From positions 124,001-188,000 of the forward strand of contig CACZBS010000003.1 of assembly GCA_902779455.1 (NCBI GenBank): a stretch of DNA of 64,000 bases, in the 5' to 3' direction. The notes beneath the pieces were generated by a model. It saw only the letters and a list, made by a program, of their open reading frames with translations, was not told the origin of the DNA and searched no databases. This stretch comes from an uncultured Prevotellaceae bacterium (GTDB lineage: Bacteria > Bacteroidota > Bacteroidia > Bacteroidales > Bacteroidaceae). The position numbers and the translations under genes are program-made. Shown here piece after piece: positions 26,801-33,400 of this stretch (position 1 is its first letter; every line of letters begins with the position of its first letter).

Positions 26801-28139
26801 TGGTGTCGGCCAGCTCGGTGGTCTTGTTGGTGTAGACGGGCTTCGAGGTGAAAATGCCCTCGGGCGTGTCGGCCGAGTTGCCTTTATAGAGGTTGACGGT
26901 GTATTCGAACTTGACGGTGTCCTGGCGCTCGCCCTTGCCGCCGGCAAACCAGGCCTTGCGCCACTCGGCGCGGATGGAGTCGCCGACGAACACCTTGCGG
27001 GCGGCGGCGCTGGAGAACTGCGGACTGGTCAGCGTGGGCTGCTCGAAGACGTAGAGGTCGCTTTCCTCCGTCTCGGCCTCGCCGTCCTCGACACTGACGT
27101 CGGTGACGTCGTCGCTCTCGGCCTTCCCGGCCTCGTCCTTGGGGTCGTAGAGACGGAAGAGGAGCACGGGCGAGCGCCCTTCGTTCTCGATGAGCGAGAA
27201 GTTGAGGTTGCCGGCCGCCGTGGCGAAGTTGAGGTTGTTGGTGTTCTGATAGCTGGAGCGGGCCGTCACCTGGATGGCATAGACGGTGGAGGGGTTCTGG
27301 CGCGTCTGCTCCATCATCTTCGTCAGATACGACGAGGGGATGCTCAGCGTGGGCGTCGTCAGCCGCAGGTTCTGATACTCCACGGCGTTGCGCTCGATGG
27401 CCTCGTCGGGCATGAGGTCGTCCAGCCGGACAATCTTGACGTCGTACTCGAAGGGATAGAGCGAGGGGTTGCACTTCAGCGTGGGCAGGGTCCAGGTGAA
27501 GTGGGGGCCGGGATTGGTGGCGTCGATGCGGGCCACGGAGAGCAGCGACAGCGGGTCGGTAGCGTCGAGGGTCGACTGGGGCGTGATGAACGTCGGGGCC
27601 TGGGCCATGTAGCAGACGGAGAAGTCGCACAGGCCGTTGTCGGGCATGTTGAGCTGGACGGCCGACGTGATCTCGGGGTCCCACTTGTAGGCCTGCAGGT
27701 AGAGGCGGTACTGGCCCTCGGGCAGCAGTCCGAAGATGCCGCGGCGATAGTCGTTGTAGAGGCCGTCGCGGATGAAGATTTCGTCGAGCTGGAAATGGGT
27801 GAAGAGCTGCTTCATCTCGATGGGGTTCAGCGTCTTCGTCTGGCGGGGGGCCACGGTGATGGGCTGGCGGGGGATATGACCGTAGGGGGTGACGACCATG
27901 ACCTGCTCCTCAGGGAAGGTCTGGTCGATGTGCATGCCGATATGGACGTGCTGCTCCACGTCGCTGTTGTTGGTCAGCCTGACGGTGAAGAACTTGCCCG
28001 GGTTGTCGATGTACTGGCCGGCCTGCGGCGGCAGCACCTGCTGGACGGGCTGCACGGAGACGGAGATGTCCTGCGCAGCGGCGGGCATCATACAGAGCGC
28101 CAGCAGCGCCATTGCGATGTATCTTGCATATCGTCTCAT
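14859..28139 (-). CDS. Giant 4426-aa secreted surface protein with five BspA-like (DUF285) modules
   Basis: One uninterrupted frame of 13.3 kb, encoding a protein near 490 kDa. A signal peptide (MRRYARYIAMALLALCMMPA then AAQ) directs export. Residues about 24-400 are beta-rich (GKFFTVRLTNNSDVEQHVHI, LPEGQYRLYLQAYKWD). Residues 400-2800 are unassigned: an acidic/basic Lys-rich linker near 980, a coiled-coil-like SRIAELNAGLKSVKDKLDDF near 1515, and Gly/Leu-rich segments around 1745-1800. Residues about 2810-4426 form five modules. Each begins with a V(W)SGxDV… strand and a VVIDxSFK…SLxxWFxGCSxL lead-in, then holds DUF285/BspA-like repeats (consensus TxxVTxMSxMFxGCSSLTxL, about 24 residues). I count roughly 33 repeats over the five modules: 7, 6, 5, 4 and 11. 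Three modules close with an NxGFVEG motif. BspA-like repeats are known in adhesins and immunoreactive surface proteins. It lacks an obvious sorting tail and ends TTGTIRTY. Confidence 0.93.
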   Translation of the reverse strand: MRRYARYIAMALLALCMMPAAAQDISVSVQPVQQVLPPQAGQYIDNPGKFFTVRLTNNSDVEQHVHIGMHIDQTFPEEQVMVVTPYGHIPRQPITVAPRQTKTLNPIEMKQLFTHFQLDEIFIRDGLYNDYRRGIFGLLPEGQYRLYLQAYKWDPEITSAVQLNMPDNGLCDFSVCYMAQAPTFITPQSTLDATDPLSLLSVARIDATNPGPHFTWTLPTLKCNPSLYPFEYDVKIVRLDDLMPDEAIERNAVEYQNLRLTTPTLSIPSSYLTKMMEQTRQNPSTVYAIQVTARSSYQNTNNLNFATAAGNLNFSLIENEGRSPVLLFRLYDPKDEAGKAESDDVTDVSVEDGEAETEESDLYVFEQPTLTSPQFSSAAARKVFVGDSIRAEWRKAWFAGGKGERQDTVKFEYTVNLYKGNSADTPEGIFTSKPVYTNKTTELADTIRWDKLKGKVNEGDYLMLRVTAQPTNVKESIRMHGDSLNYKDFAMCEHVEVDYDCGVNTANITNKTPIAQCPKEGTKVRIGDWTLELSKDVEQDAQTKALKGTGFIEWTPGVMNLRVAVKFDKLMVNTDLVCFDGTCQTYPDPKGGAFLADDEKISSQDAVDALFSDWGLDTFFSSIDSELADKVSSETTSLAEEYEFGKYYSYFKKGKNQWDKAMAGEPMDIYFPTQLPDTIAQMLPDDLSMQIASIQYSPRAAVMNIIGELVLPKTDVLKDKVLVFGAPRLCIQKDRFFPEDGTLALLHNFTIKDPDSDFDMTFKAPMEPLRPQDGCYLEWRDDSFDGLGIEVAMHIPGLDRVVDGKVQEGVEPICDLKATIENSWADWMGTITMSDFQVRDLPGWTFRPGQTITYDHSYNKNDSQMPSLDKVGSTYDPSKVGSHVKRDWLCWQGLFIKDVGVGFPKWYVFGKDDEGLQIDVTNMLFDASGVTCRISASNIFEAKTGSAGGWRFNIDDVNVDIVQNNFDNCTIHGGFGVPLFGKKAAKKENEKAGIKDKGKDGDDDVETDVKYTCEIRHLTDPTKTEEYYTYVQKRDANGTPLKDQYEKVKHTRHEYGEQSRYAYIFKCEQVDDLQMNCFVADLTLLQNQTYFLLEAEDQPGGETKTEVELCMAGDVTIAGANTINESIKAVTQNLPLDLTLPGIHFAKMRLSNVKRENWTLGYEKDEKTGLQGKRDKAEADWQASHGKRIVLVNDGVIALGDKCFFNYGEWSLASAKKKIGPFSFSLKEFDFDYKNNQLSLDLGGTIGLIGDKIEASAGIAITSKLDMSGSSVSDWSLSNGKVSFREAALALDFSALRLEGTLKVSDDSEKKGYAGNLDIEITGLFGLKCEGGYYRSDKSWAVSADEQAEMEADAKETNETLSSQEKSSYSWGYFKVDMESNVGLRFDPLVINRISGGFYFNCRPTKGPDKEKDKFGGEPVGQYGMIGVAMGLGLNTSAGKETLSADMDLLVVYDRKNKCLSTFMFDGKVNAVGGMVKADASLVYENIPQTRYLTLNVTVEAGWDTGDLTSRIAELNAGLKSVKDKLDDFQKEVDGVYKHITEAPMKGLKQISGDYHANDDGVAAEDDDVDTGNAGSDATDMKVMAGKAKISLELSIRWRRNGQNYSTPKWHLYLGEPSRDKRCSFTFLKFGTKGKSICWADIGADGYLCLGNELPDNGALPPIPEKIQEFLSGHKNANTDMNADLKKAERSRSKAVKNLLKEGNVNGGVMVGASAWGDIGLDLGLLYGSLESMAGFDASLVHYGSNAVCVNTRSAMGKNGWYAMGQIYAYLAAELGLHIKIGSLIDTKIKLLYAGIGGVLELGLPNPSWVEGQARVKISLLGGLVKLNKKFGFSAGDHCVPFLGNAIDGFELFSDVSLGSDSLYEALYRPEFAISQYDANRMVFTTNASLGSHFRLVDPSYQAELAKEVDVEEDSLLNHLSSRTYVFDMDQNLNMANTKMGVRLLDLGTTATSIVKNKPGLTPEQFYEELGAISESQAEQNARSRGYYYQTLNSLVASVFSDKGKTVSESNVVMKSSDINSQEERLLHGSTTWASHMNEILNKNTVTIDKNTYKASYIMPVENSVSFREDRGTTFHLTGMGLQPGHSYALFLEGNAYEIMNGKRVWVDYYDSEGDQEYHYIKWRQDKVWFFRVKSNDEDKVIGDSLRNLEPYVALAYPSVDGTKVKSGSEGLTTAYYNDIMHPTIALNRDLRSSLSENKMQWVLTPYRADDLEKPVAAAQTRDVRLLQNGNCFNLEPASAFSSVSVFARDYSKAQSGGRTYDFENEVYHLELQYTYKYQVPSKRGVELRDSTFSLVDLWLASAPHSVPVSNWGSGTKLTDNWYLSTDQAVTGKVLPYSEPFVGARPTKSPTFGYQNYYNSQKNSNLSTDAIWIWEDGQKLNGKVYRLIDPYLYFAYLGCWTFIGDRKIDKYAFDDAYIPFASESLIYEYNGTVVNCEMLKNPEGEQGLMVTRDKMYTTWDDWNYGVGSAAPANSNIMQPYYPLPQTLKSVGGPTVNNQDGKACTVTPLSAHRYTDYRYCLQDMAMDFIAPYSVAQQLGLKLKEEAFELWRLFAYRYFITQKYPELSFNDPFDNYVKDYNNLHRGQYINVTDRGVNVRIPYYQLPLIFGDCFGGDGATYQGKSLDKHSRTFKTSVGQDDTPKGRWPSWVSNVAFWRLMGTDPSQHAYKPYGLDPEVFSRHASHSMYNYAYMSPSNTSREVEWDEFNASTALKNVFGMQALMYRVNAYDVSKGEYTVVEGLGGLPGSKVVNLTGVAGASSMGEVYDELVDVAATMESTYDTKRPQALWSSSQKALYLTYSSERYEKSVDAPIIYKNGAPIDTVWYDNDVKDAVWRNTISLDVERVVIDASFKDADLRSLKDWFKGCSHLVRIEGLENLNTEKVTDMSRMFYNCKKLDYVKLYKLNTAMVTDMSYMFFNCKALTTIDLRSFDTEKVTLTASMFAGCDAVEKIFLSSFNTKNVTSMYQMFAGCKALQSIYFDSDKFTTAKVEDMSYMFMNCSSLKILNLKTLQSDKLSSTHRMFAGCTSLTHLYLNDFVAYDVGNTEGMFNNCTSLKYINLKEFIPQVKYRESLSNMFTNVPEALTAYINYDLDDRIKEQIPGNKSMNYSENVQAVYFTTNSGTSTEKHYLAFLNASVKYSDKKNNFLKIGDTGLTGKVIDAWSGVDVLNAAEVKWKSVKSLISEIIFAPSFKQSPKYMNFWFDGCRSLTKIEGLKNLNTKKTEMMDYMFRNCSKLTDLSEASYFQTDNVTTMSGMFEGCTALTSVGTYNWNTKNVKDMRAMFKGCSSLTRLSFDYYFETDNVTDMKEMFMKCSKLTRIDCKSTFNTANVTSMASMFEGCSALEDVYDLTHNMNGSSLTTIAGMFKDCSSLKEIEMPLFSTPKTTEFLNAFYNCRAMKLLDLSSLSSESLKTCNTMFYLLPYQCTIYLPYDISEKITSQLSAYRNLILLYPAKVLKVKYGSGYELDFINSKQAYKVGDTYNGREIVSIWSGNEVYNTDSPGWSGYSASNVNRVVIDESFKQIVPRSLKRWFNGMSKITGIYGLEYLNTSKAKSMNSMFSGCSKLKNLSVKTFDISELTDMGFMFYGCSSLTDLDLSTFDTRRITDMGFMFSGCSSLKTLNLSNFYTWNVTMMSSMFSGCSSLTELDLTKMDTKAVTQAYGMFSGATSLTKLRLGQNFTFDKLTSTGWDAFKNVGSLAVIVPEAQLEAIRQKFTQNLGFVEGETGWFYTSEPESVAQAILTEDNATLTFCYGPKVTTRFRGADVTQVWSGTDVTASADSYPKWTNVVKADLTTVVFDPSFAAVRPLRLAGWFLNCSKLSTVTDLKYLNSSEAITMSNMFQGCSSLKSLDLSTLRADKVTTIGFMFCGCSSLTELNLKGLGSMPAMKNNISGLFSGCRSLKTIDMGDIRTTNVTMANRLFENCTKLRDLKLNYLGLFDKVSPKATNAFTGVTNLEVKAPTSYGAKTRSNFTQNLGFVEGTHGFVVDESEIVTEAIWTEGNTTLTFARKRLYAVGETFNGQKVTAVWSGNDVMRTPLNFGSAPKWIPTVKDKLTRVIFDETFPQQPGTNDQYYPQSFLSWFDGCSKLVSVTGLKYARSERATTMAYMFRGCSSLTTLDLSEFKTTMATSMTGMFEGCTKLTTLKLDGLSTSRVTSMFGMFKNCSSLTSLDVSKFATSAVTTMGEMFYGCSKLTALKLSNFSTANVTSMSAMFRGCSALTSLDIANFNTSKVTNMSYMFYQCKALTSIPTANFETSRVTDMSYMFYSCIALWKPDVKNFNTSAVTDMSWMFGNCSAATSIDVSHFDTQRVTSMRSMFHACSALTSLTLTSFNTSSVTTMLSMFYNCKNLKTLDISTFNTSKVTALRYVFGNCTALTQMKVGSQFRTANATDKGAAFNQVKGITMLVPSGSKSTVTSALTNIGFVEGTTGTIRTY
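14862..19710 (-). repeat. DUF285/BspA-like repeat region of the giant gene, five modules
   Basis: Module boundaries estimated from recurring lead-in and NxGFVEG end motifs (minus strand): about 19710-18790, 18785-17830, 17800-16975, 16960-16210 and 16200-14862. Repeats are related in protein sequence but diverged in DNA, so this is an old expansion. The last module is the largest, with eleven MF-x-x-C repeats, and its units are the most alike. Confidence 0.85.
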
Positions 28140-28185
28140 ATCGTCACTCTTTTTTTATATCGGTTTTGTAAATTTCTTTCTGAAT

Positions 28186-28325
28186 GTTGCGAACTGAATT
28201 CGCAACCACACTGATTGTCAGCGATTTGCGCGTCTGCTTTTAGTGAAGCGGTCCTTTTTCCCACGAGAAGCGGTCCTTTTCGATGCGAGAAGCGGTGCTT
28301 TTTGACCCGAAAAGCGGCACTTCTT
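28186..28325. repeat. 22-bp-period palindrome array, copy 2, with adjacent TTGCGAA palindrome
   Basis: Perfect 8-bp arms GTTGCGAA (28186-28193) and TTCGCAAC (28199-28206) are followed by four 17-bp units at 28243, 28265, 28287 and 28309: GTGAAGCGGTCCTTTTT, GAGAAGCGGTCCTTTTC, GAGAAGCGGTGCTTTTT, GAAAAGCGGCACTTCTT. It lies between the giant gene start and the beta-barrel gene stop. Confidence 0.92.
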
Positions 28326-28384
28326 CAATCGTCATCCTTCGTTTGTCCGCTTTTTTCCGAATTGCCTTTCTTCAGGCGCAGCCA

Positions 28385-28467
28385 ACTATTCACTATTCAC
28401 TGTTCACTATTCACTTTTCCCTTTTCACTATTCACTTTTCCCTTCACTATTCACTTTTCCCTTCCTT
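28385..28467. repeat. ACTATTCACTTTTC simple repeat entering the barrel gene
   Basis: Tandem ACTATTCACTGTTC/ACTATTCACTTTTCCC units. The left part is intergenic; the right part (from 28428) encodes the last residues (KVNSEGKSE) of the beta-barrel protein. Related units form hairpins at 38651-38747. Confidence 0.85.
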
Positions 28468-30185
28468 TTCAGGTGCAGCAGCGTGAACGTATAGTTATAT
28501 CCCAGCGAGGCGGTCACCTCAGTGGTGCCCATCGAGGTGCGGTCGGCCGAGATGTTGGTGTCGGAATACTTGTTGAAGCCGGCGGAGAAGGAGAACTGGT
28601 GGACCTTGGCCAGGGTGTAGCCGGCGGAGAGGTCGATGCCCAGCGAGAGGTTGCGCTGCTGGTCGCGGATGTCGTTGTAGCAGAGCGAGACCGTCGCCGA
28701 CGTCGAGAGGTTCTTCTCCTTGAGGAACGAGCGGCCGGTGGAGAACGACAGCACGTCGGAGGTGTAGCGCGTCTGATAGCCGTCGGACTGCTGGTGGGAG
28801 AGCGACGTGGTGAACGACATCTCCCACGCCTTCACCTCCATGGCGTGGCTCAGGCCGAGGGCCATCGTCTTGACGTCGCTGACGCCCGTGGCGAAGCGGT
28901 TGAGGTCCTTGTTCTGCGTGTAGTTGGCCGTCAGCGAGACGGTGTGGGCCATGCGCTCGCCGTCGAGCGTATAGGTGGGCGTCACGTAGAGCGAATGCAT
29001 GATGCGGTTGACGCGCGTCGAGTCGTTGACGTGGGCCTTGCCGTCGCTCTGTAGCTGGCGATAGCCGTTGTAGCCGACGGCCACCTGCAGGTTGTCGATA
29101 ATGGGTGCGGAGGCGGAGGCGGAGTAGACGAAGCCGCGCGTGGTGTAGAGCTGCGAGCGCGTGATGTTGTCCTCCTGGCCGGAGAAGTTGACGTTGAGGG
29201 CTACGCGATTCAGCAGCGTCGTCGAGGCATTGATGCCGAGCGACTGGTAGTTGTTGGAGGTATAATAGAGGCCGAGCGTGGTGTAGTCAGGCTGCACCAT
29301 GCGGTAGAAAATGCTCGTGTTGAAGTTCTTAAGGGTCAAGTTGGCCGAGATGTCGCCGGCGATGCGCATCAGCGACGTATAACGGGCCTCGAACACCTTG
29401 TCCCAGCGGTCGAGCTGGTCGCTGTGGACGCGCTCGGCACGCTTGTCCGAGGAGAAGGCGCTCCAGGCCAGGTTGCCGCGCAGCGACAGCCACTTGGTCA
29501 GGCCGAGGCCGCCCTTGAGGGCGATAGCGACGTTGTCCTGCGGGTTGATGCGCTGCTGCCACTGCGGGGCCACGGAGTTGAGCTGGTCATAGGCCCGCAG
29601 CAGGTAGAGGTCGATGAAGTTGCGGCCGGAGCCGACACCGGCCTTGAAGCCCCAGCCGAGGCGGCGATACTGCGGCGGGCGGGCCGACGGGTCGGAGGGG
29701 TCGTCGTTGATGGCGTTGCGCAGCTCGCCGTAGAAGGCGCCGAAGCGCAGCTTGGAGGAGTTATACTCCAGCCCGATGCCGTTGAACGACATGTTCATCA
29801 GATAGCTGGACATGCCCATGTTGGAGCGGCCGAAGTGGCCCCGCCAGTTCTTGTAGGTGGGGTCGATGTGGAACGAGAAATGGGGGAAGGAGAAACTTGA
29901 ATTGTTGTTGGAATAATAGAAGGCGAAGGGCATCGAGATGCCGTAGACCGACACGTTCAGGTTGGCATACAAGGAGTTGGCCCACGGCGAGCGGTAGCCC
30001 GAGCCGAGCGAGGAGTGGTAATAGGTGTTTTGGGTGCCCACGGCACCCGTGATGATGAGCGGGTCGCTCTTCGCGATGGTCGAGATGGTGTTCTGGGAGA
30101 GGGTCTGGGCCCCCACCAACCTCCCCCCAAGGGGGAGGCTTTCTAGTGCGGCAATACATATTATATATTTTATGTACGCGCGCAT
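28428..30185 (-). CDS. Predicted outer-membrane beta-barrel protein
   Basis: About 585 aa. The start at 30185 (MRAYIKYIICIAALESLPLG) is preceded by AGGA at an eight-base spacing. An ATG pair seven codons upstream is an alternative, and the longest frame would run through a non-coding repeat. Beyond the signal peptide the protein is a series of amphipathic strands with alternating aromatic residues (SMPFAFYYSNNNSSFSFPHFSFHI, LSLRGNLAWSAF, FNTSIFYRMVQPDYTTLGLYY, VTASLGYNYTFTLLHL), as in outer-membrane barrels. A short palindrome of CCTCCCCC/GGGGGAGG type lies in the signal-peptide coding region. The last residues (KVNSEGKSE) are encoded by the ACTATTCACTTTTC repeat, so the natural C-terminal strand is probably GYNYTFTLLHLKRK. 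It is the first gene upstream of the giant protein and could anchor or export it (inference). Confidence 0.82.
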   Translation of the reverse strand: MRAYIKYIICIAALESLPLGGRLVGAQTLSQNTISTIAKSDPLIITGAVGTQNTYYHSSLGSGYRSPWANSLYANLNVSVYGISMPFAFYYSNNNSSFSFPHFSFHIDPTYKNWRGHFGRSNMGMSSYLMNMSFNGIGLEYNSSKLRFGAFYGELRNAINDDPSDPSARPPQYRRLGWGFKAGVGSGRNFIDLYLLRAYDQLNSVAPQWQQRINPQDNVAIALKGGLGLTKWLSLRGNLAWSAFSSDKRAERVHSDQLDRWDKVFEARYTSLMRIAGDISANLTLKNFNTSIFYRMVQPDYTTLGLYYTSNNYQSLGINASTTLLNRVALNVNFSGQEDNITRSQLYTTRGFVYSASASAPIIDNLQVAVGYNGYRQLQSDGKAHVNDSTRVNRIMHSLYVTPTYTLDGERMAHTVSLTANYTQNKDLNRFATGVSDVKTMALGLSHAMEVKAWEMSFTTSLSHQQSDGYQTRYTSDVLSFSTGRSFLKEKNLSTSATVSLCYNDIRDQQRNLSLGIDLSAGYTLAKVHQFSFSAGFNKYSDTNISADRTSMGTTEVTASLGYNYTFTLLHLKRKGKVNSEGKSE

Positions 30186-30235
30186 CTTATATTTCCTGCT
30201 CATCATAATATTTATAAATTGAGACGGATGATTAA

Positions 30236-30398
30236 AGTCACAGACCCCACCCCCAACCCCTCCCCTTGGAGGGGAGGGGAGAAAGCCTCCCCCAGCCCCT
30301 CCGAAGGAGGGGAGTGGCTGCCGTACAGCTCGCCGCGGATGACGGCGCAGCGGCTCCCCTCCCTTCAAGGGGAGGGGTTGGGGGTGGGGTCTGTAACT
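30236..30398 (-). repeat. C-rich/G-rich palindromic element, copy 3
   Basis: Complete copy, orientation minus (core CAGCTCGCCGCGGATGACG…), between the 1183-aa gene stop and the barrel gene start. Ends read AGTCACAGACCCCAC and GTGGGGTCTGTAACT. Confidence 0.9.
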
Positions 30399-30436
30399 TT
30401 GATAGTATCATAATCAGATAGAACGTATATCAGGTC

Positions 30437-33400
30437 TTACTTCACAACCTTGCGCACGGTGCCGTCGGCTTGACGCCGGATGGTCAGCCCCTTCGCCGTC
30501 GTGGCCTTGACGGCACGGCCGCCGAGGTCGAAGGCCTCCTGTACATTGTTCATTGTACATTGTACATTATTGACCCCCGTGACGACGGCCTGGCTGGTCA
30601 GCTGGACGGGAGCCTTGAGCGAGCCGAGCATGGCGCCGAAGGGGACGGTCTGGTCGATGTCGAACAGCTCGCCCGTCAGCTCGTTGCGCAGGCGGAACGA
30701 CACCTGCTCGCCGTTGTTGGCATGGACGGTGATGAACATGCGGCCGTCGACGCACAAGCCCTCACCACGGCACTCGCCGTCGACAAAGGCGCCAATCGAC
30801 CATTGTTCATTATTCATTGTACATTGTTCATTGACAACGGCCACGATCGACATGTTGTCGCGGTAGGGGCGCGGGTCGTACTGCCAGGCCGAGCGCGGGC
30901 TGACCTTGCGGCGGGCGTTGCCACCGGGCTGGACCTGATCGTCAGGCGTATAGACGTTCACCTCCGACTGCCAGTCGAATGACGACACGGCGTCGGTGCT
31001 GTTATAATAGAGGTAGGACTGCCAGGGCTGCATGCCCTTCAGCGTGCCCGTCCACGACGTGCCGTCGTACTCGACGAAACCGCCGTCCTTCGACACGATC
31101 TTGTCGCCGGCCACACCCTGGATGCCGAGCTGGTCGAACGTCATGAAGTGATAGTAGGGATAGGGAATCCAGGTCCAGCCGCGCAGCAGGTTCTGCGGCA
31201 TGGCATCGGGTTGATAGAAGCCGCTGAACTGGATCTTGGCGTCGTCAATGCCGCGGTCGCGCGTGGCCTTGATCTTATAGGCCACCAAGCCCTTGAGACC
31301 ATTGTCGTAGAGGTCGCCGAAGTAGCCGATCTCGGAGTCGCGGGCCATGAGCTCGTCCTGTGAGCGCACCTCGAGGATGCCGTCGGTGCCGAAGTAGTCG
31401 GTGAACTCGCGGTTCGAGACGTCGGACCAGAGCGTGCGCCACTGCCAGCCCTCGTCGAGCGTGAGGGCCACGCCGACGTTGACGTCGCTGTCGATGACGT
31501 TCAGATAATTGCTCTCGTCAGAATAGGTCAGCAGCAACGAGCCGCCGTCGGGCTCCTGCGGATAGACGTCGATGACGATGGTGCCGTCGGCCTGCTTCAC
31601 GGGCGTGCCGAAGGTCATGTAGGGCCACGTCTCGGGCAGATTGTTGGCCGTGCCCGAGGCTCTGAAGGCATTAAGGTCGACCTCGGCATCCTCAGGCTGC
31701 GGCGTCAGGACGATCTGATAGGTCTGGCCGATGGCCATATCGGTGGGATAGTCGGTGGTGAAGCCCTTCAGACCTTCGTTGACGATGATCGTGAACGAGC
31801 GCTCGACGGTGGTCTGGTGGCGGTCGGTGGGATCCATCAGGTCGGCCAGGTAGTCGGTGTAGGTGATGGCCATCGTGACGGTCGAGCGGCCGACGCTCAG
31901 GGCCTTGGCGTTGACGGTGACGTCAACCGGCGTGTTGGTGGCGGTCTGTCGGATTGTGACTTCGACAGTGGCCACTGCGGGATTGCTCGACGTCGTCGTG
32001 GCGGTGACCATGCTGGCATTGGCGGGAACGAAGGTGATGTTGTCCTTCACCTGCTCGGAGATGTCAACCTGGGTGCCGTCATAGGTCGTGACGATGTCGC
32101 CACCGAAGCTGACGTCGTTGGCCTGGATGAAGATGCTGAAGTTCTTGTAGGCTGACTCTACGCCGGAACCGTCATCTGCGACGGCCTTGACGCGACCAAT
32201 GCCAGCCTGGTTGGCAATGACTCTGCCGTCAGACAACGACAGACGCCCCGTCACCTCGAAGTGATAATTCTGGTTGGTAGCATCCTCAGGATACACCTTC
32301 ACGATGGAGCGGAGATAGTCGGTCAGGTCGTCATTGACATTCGCAAAGGCTCGGTCGGAAGGATCGAAGGCAATGCTCGTCACGGGCACGACGACATGCA
32401 CCGTCACCGTGGCCTCGAGGCGGGGAAGGTTAGACGAGCTGTTATAGTCGAACACCTGGGCCGTCATCGTGACATCACCGCCGGCCAGGGGGTTCCAGCC
32501 GTCGGCATCGGTCAACGGGGCGACGATGGTCTCGTCGGCCGACTTCCACACAATCTGGTCGGTGGCGTCGGCGGGATCCATCGACACGGCGGCTGCCAAG
32601 GCAGCGGTGAGGGTCTCGCTGTCGCCCTTGTTGACGGTGATCTCAGGCGTGTTGACGACGAGGGCCTTGGCGGGATTGATCACGTCGACGAGCAACGAAT
32701 AGTAGTAGTTAGGCAGGTCGGCATAGCGAATCGCAAGCTCAGCACGCTCGACGACCTCCAGGCCGGTGAGGATGTTGTTCTCGACAGCGATGCTGCCGGC
32801 ATAGGCCCTAGCAATCTCATACGACAGCTTCGAATAGTCAATCTCGGCGTCCTCGGGATAGGGATTGATGATGGTCGTCAGGTCGAAGGTCTCACCCTTG
32901 TTGACGGTGATCAGCTTCTCGAAGATGTCAAGACGGAGAAGACCCTGCTTGACGTTGACGGTGAGGGTGAAGGTGCTCTCCTTGAGCGTCTCGCCGGTAG
33001 GGTCGGAGGCGTAGTCGGGATAGCTGACGGTGAAGGTCAGCGTGGCCGTGCCGGTGCCGTTCACCAGGATGCTGCCGACCAGCTCTCCACGCATGAACTC
33101 GACAGAGGGTTCGACCACATCGGGATTGTCAGACGTGACCTCGATGTTGAGATCCTCATAGCCTTCGGGAGTGAAGGTGACGAGCTGCTTGACCTGGTCG
33201 AAGATGTCGAACTCCGAGTCGTAATAGGTCACCTCGAGGGACGAGGGGTTGGCCTGTCCGGCCTTAGCCCAGTTCTGAACATTCACCTCGACAACGCAGG
33301 AAACACCGACGCCATCGAGGGTGACGCTGACATAGGTCGAGCCGCTCTTGAGGGCCTTGATCGACGTCTGGCTGACGGACAGCACGGACGCATCGGCATT

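Noticed and set aside
24981-28214. 1077-codon plus-strand frame opposite the N-terminal third of the giant gene
   Set aside because: Shadow of a strongly biased gene; no start signal or domain.
30186-30368. Longer N-terminus for the barrel protein
   Set aside because: The extra 61 codons run through the palindromic element copy 3; the signal peptide begins at 30185 with a good ribosome-binding site.
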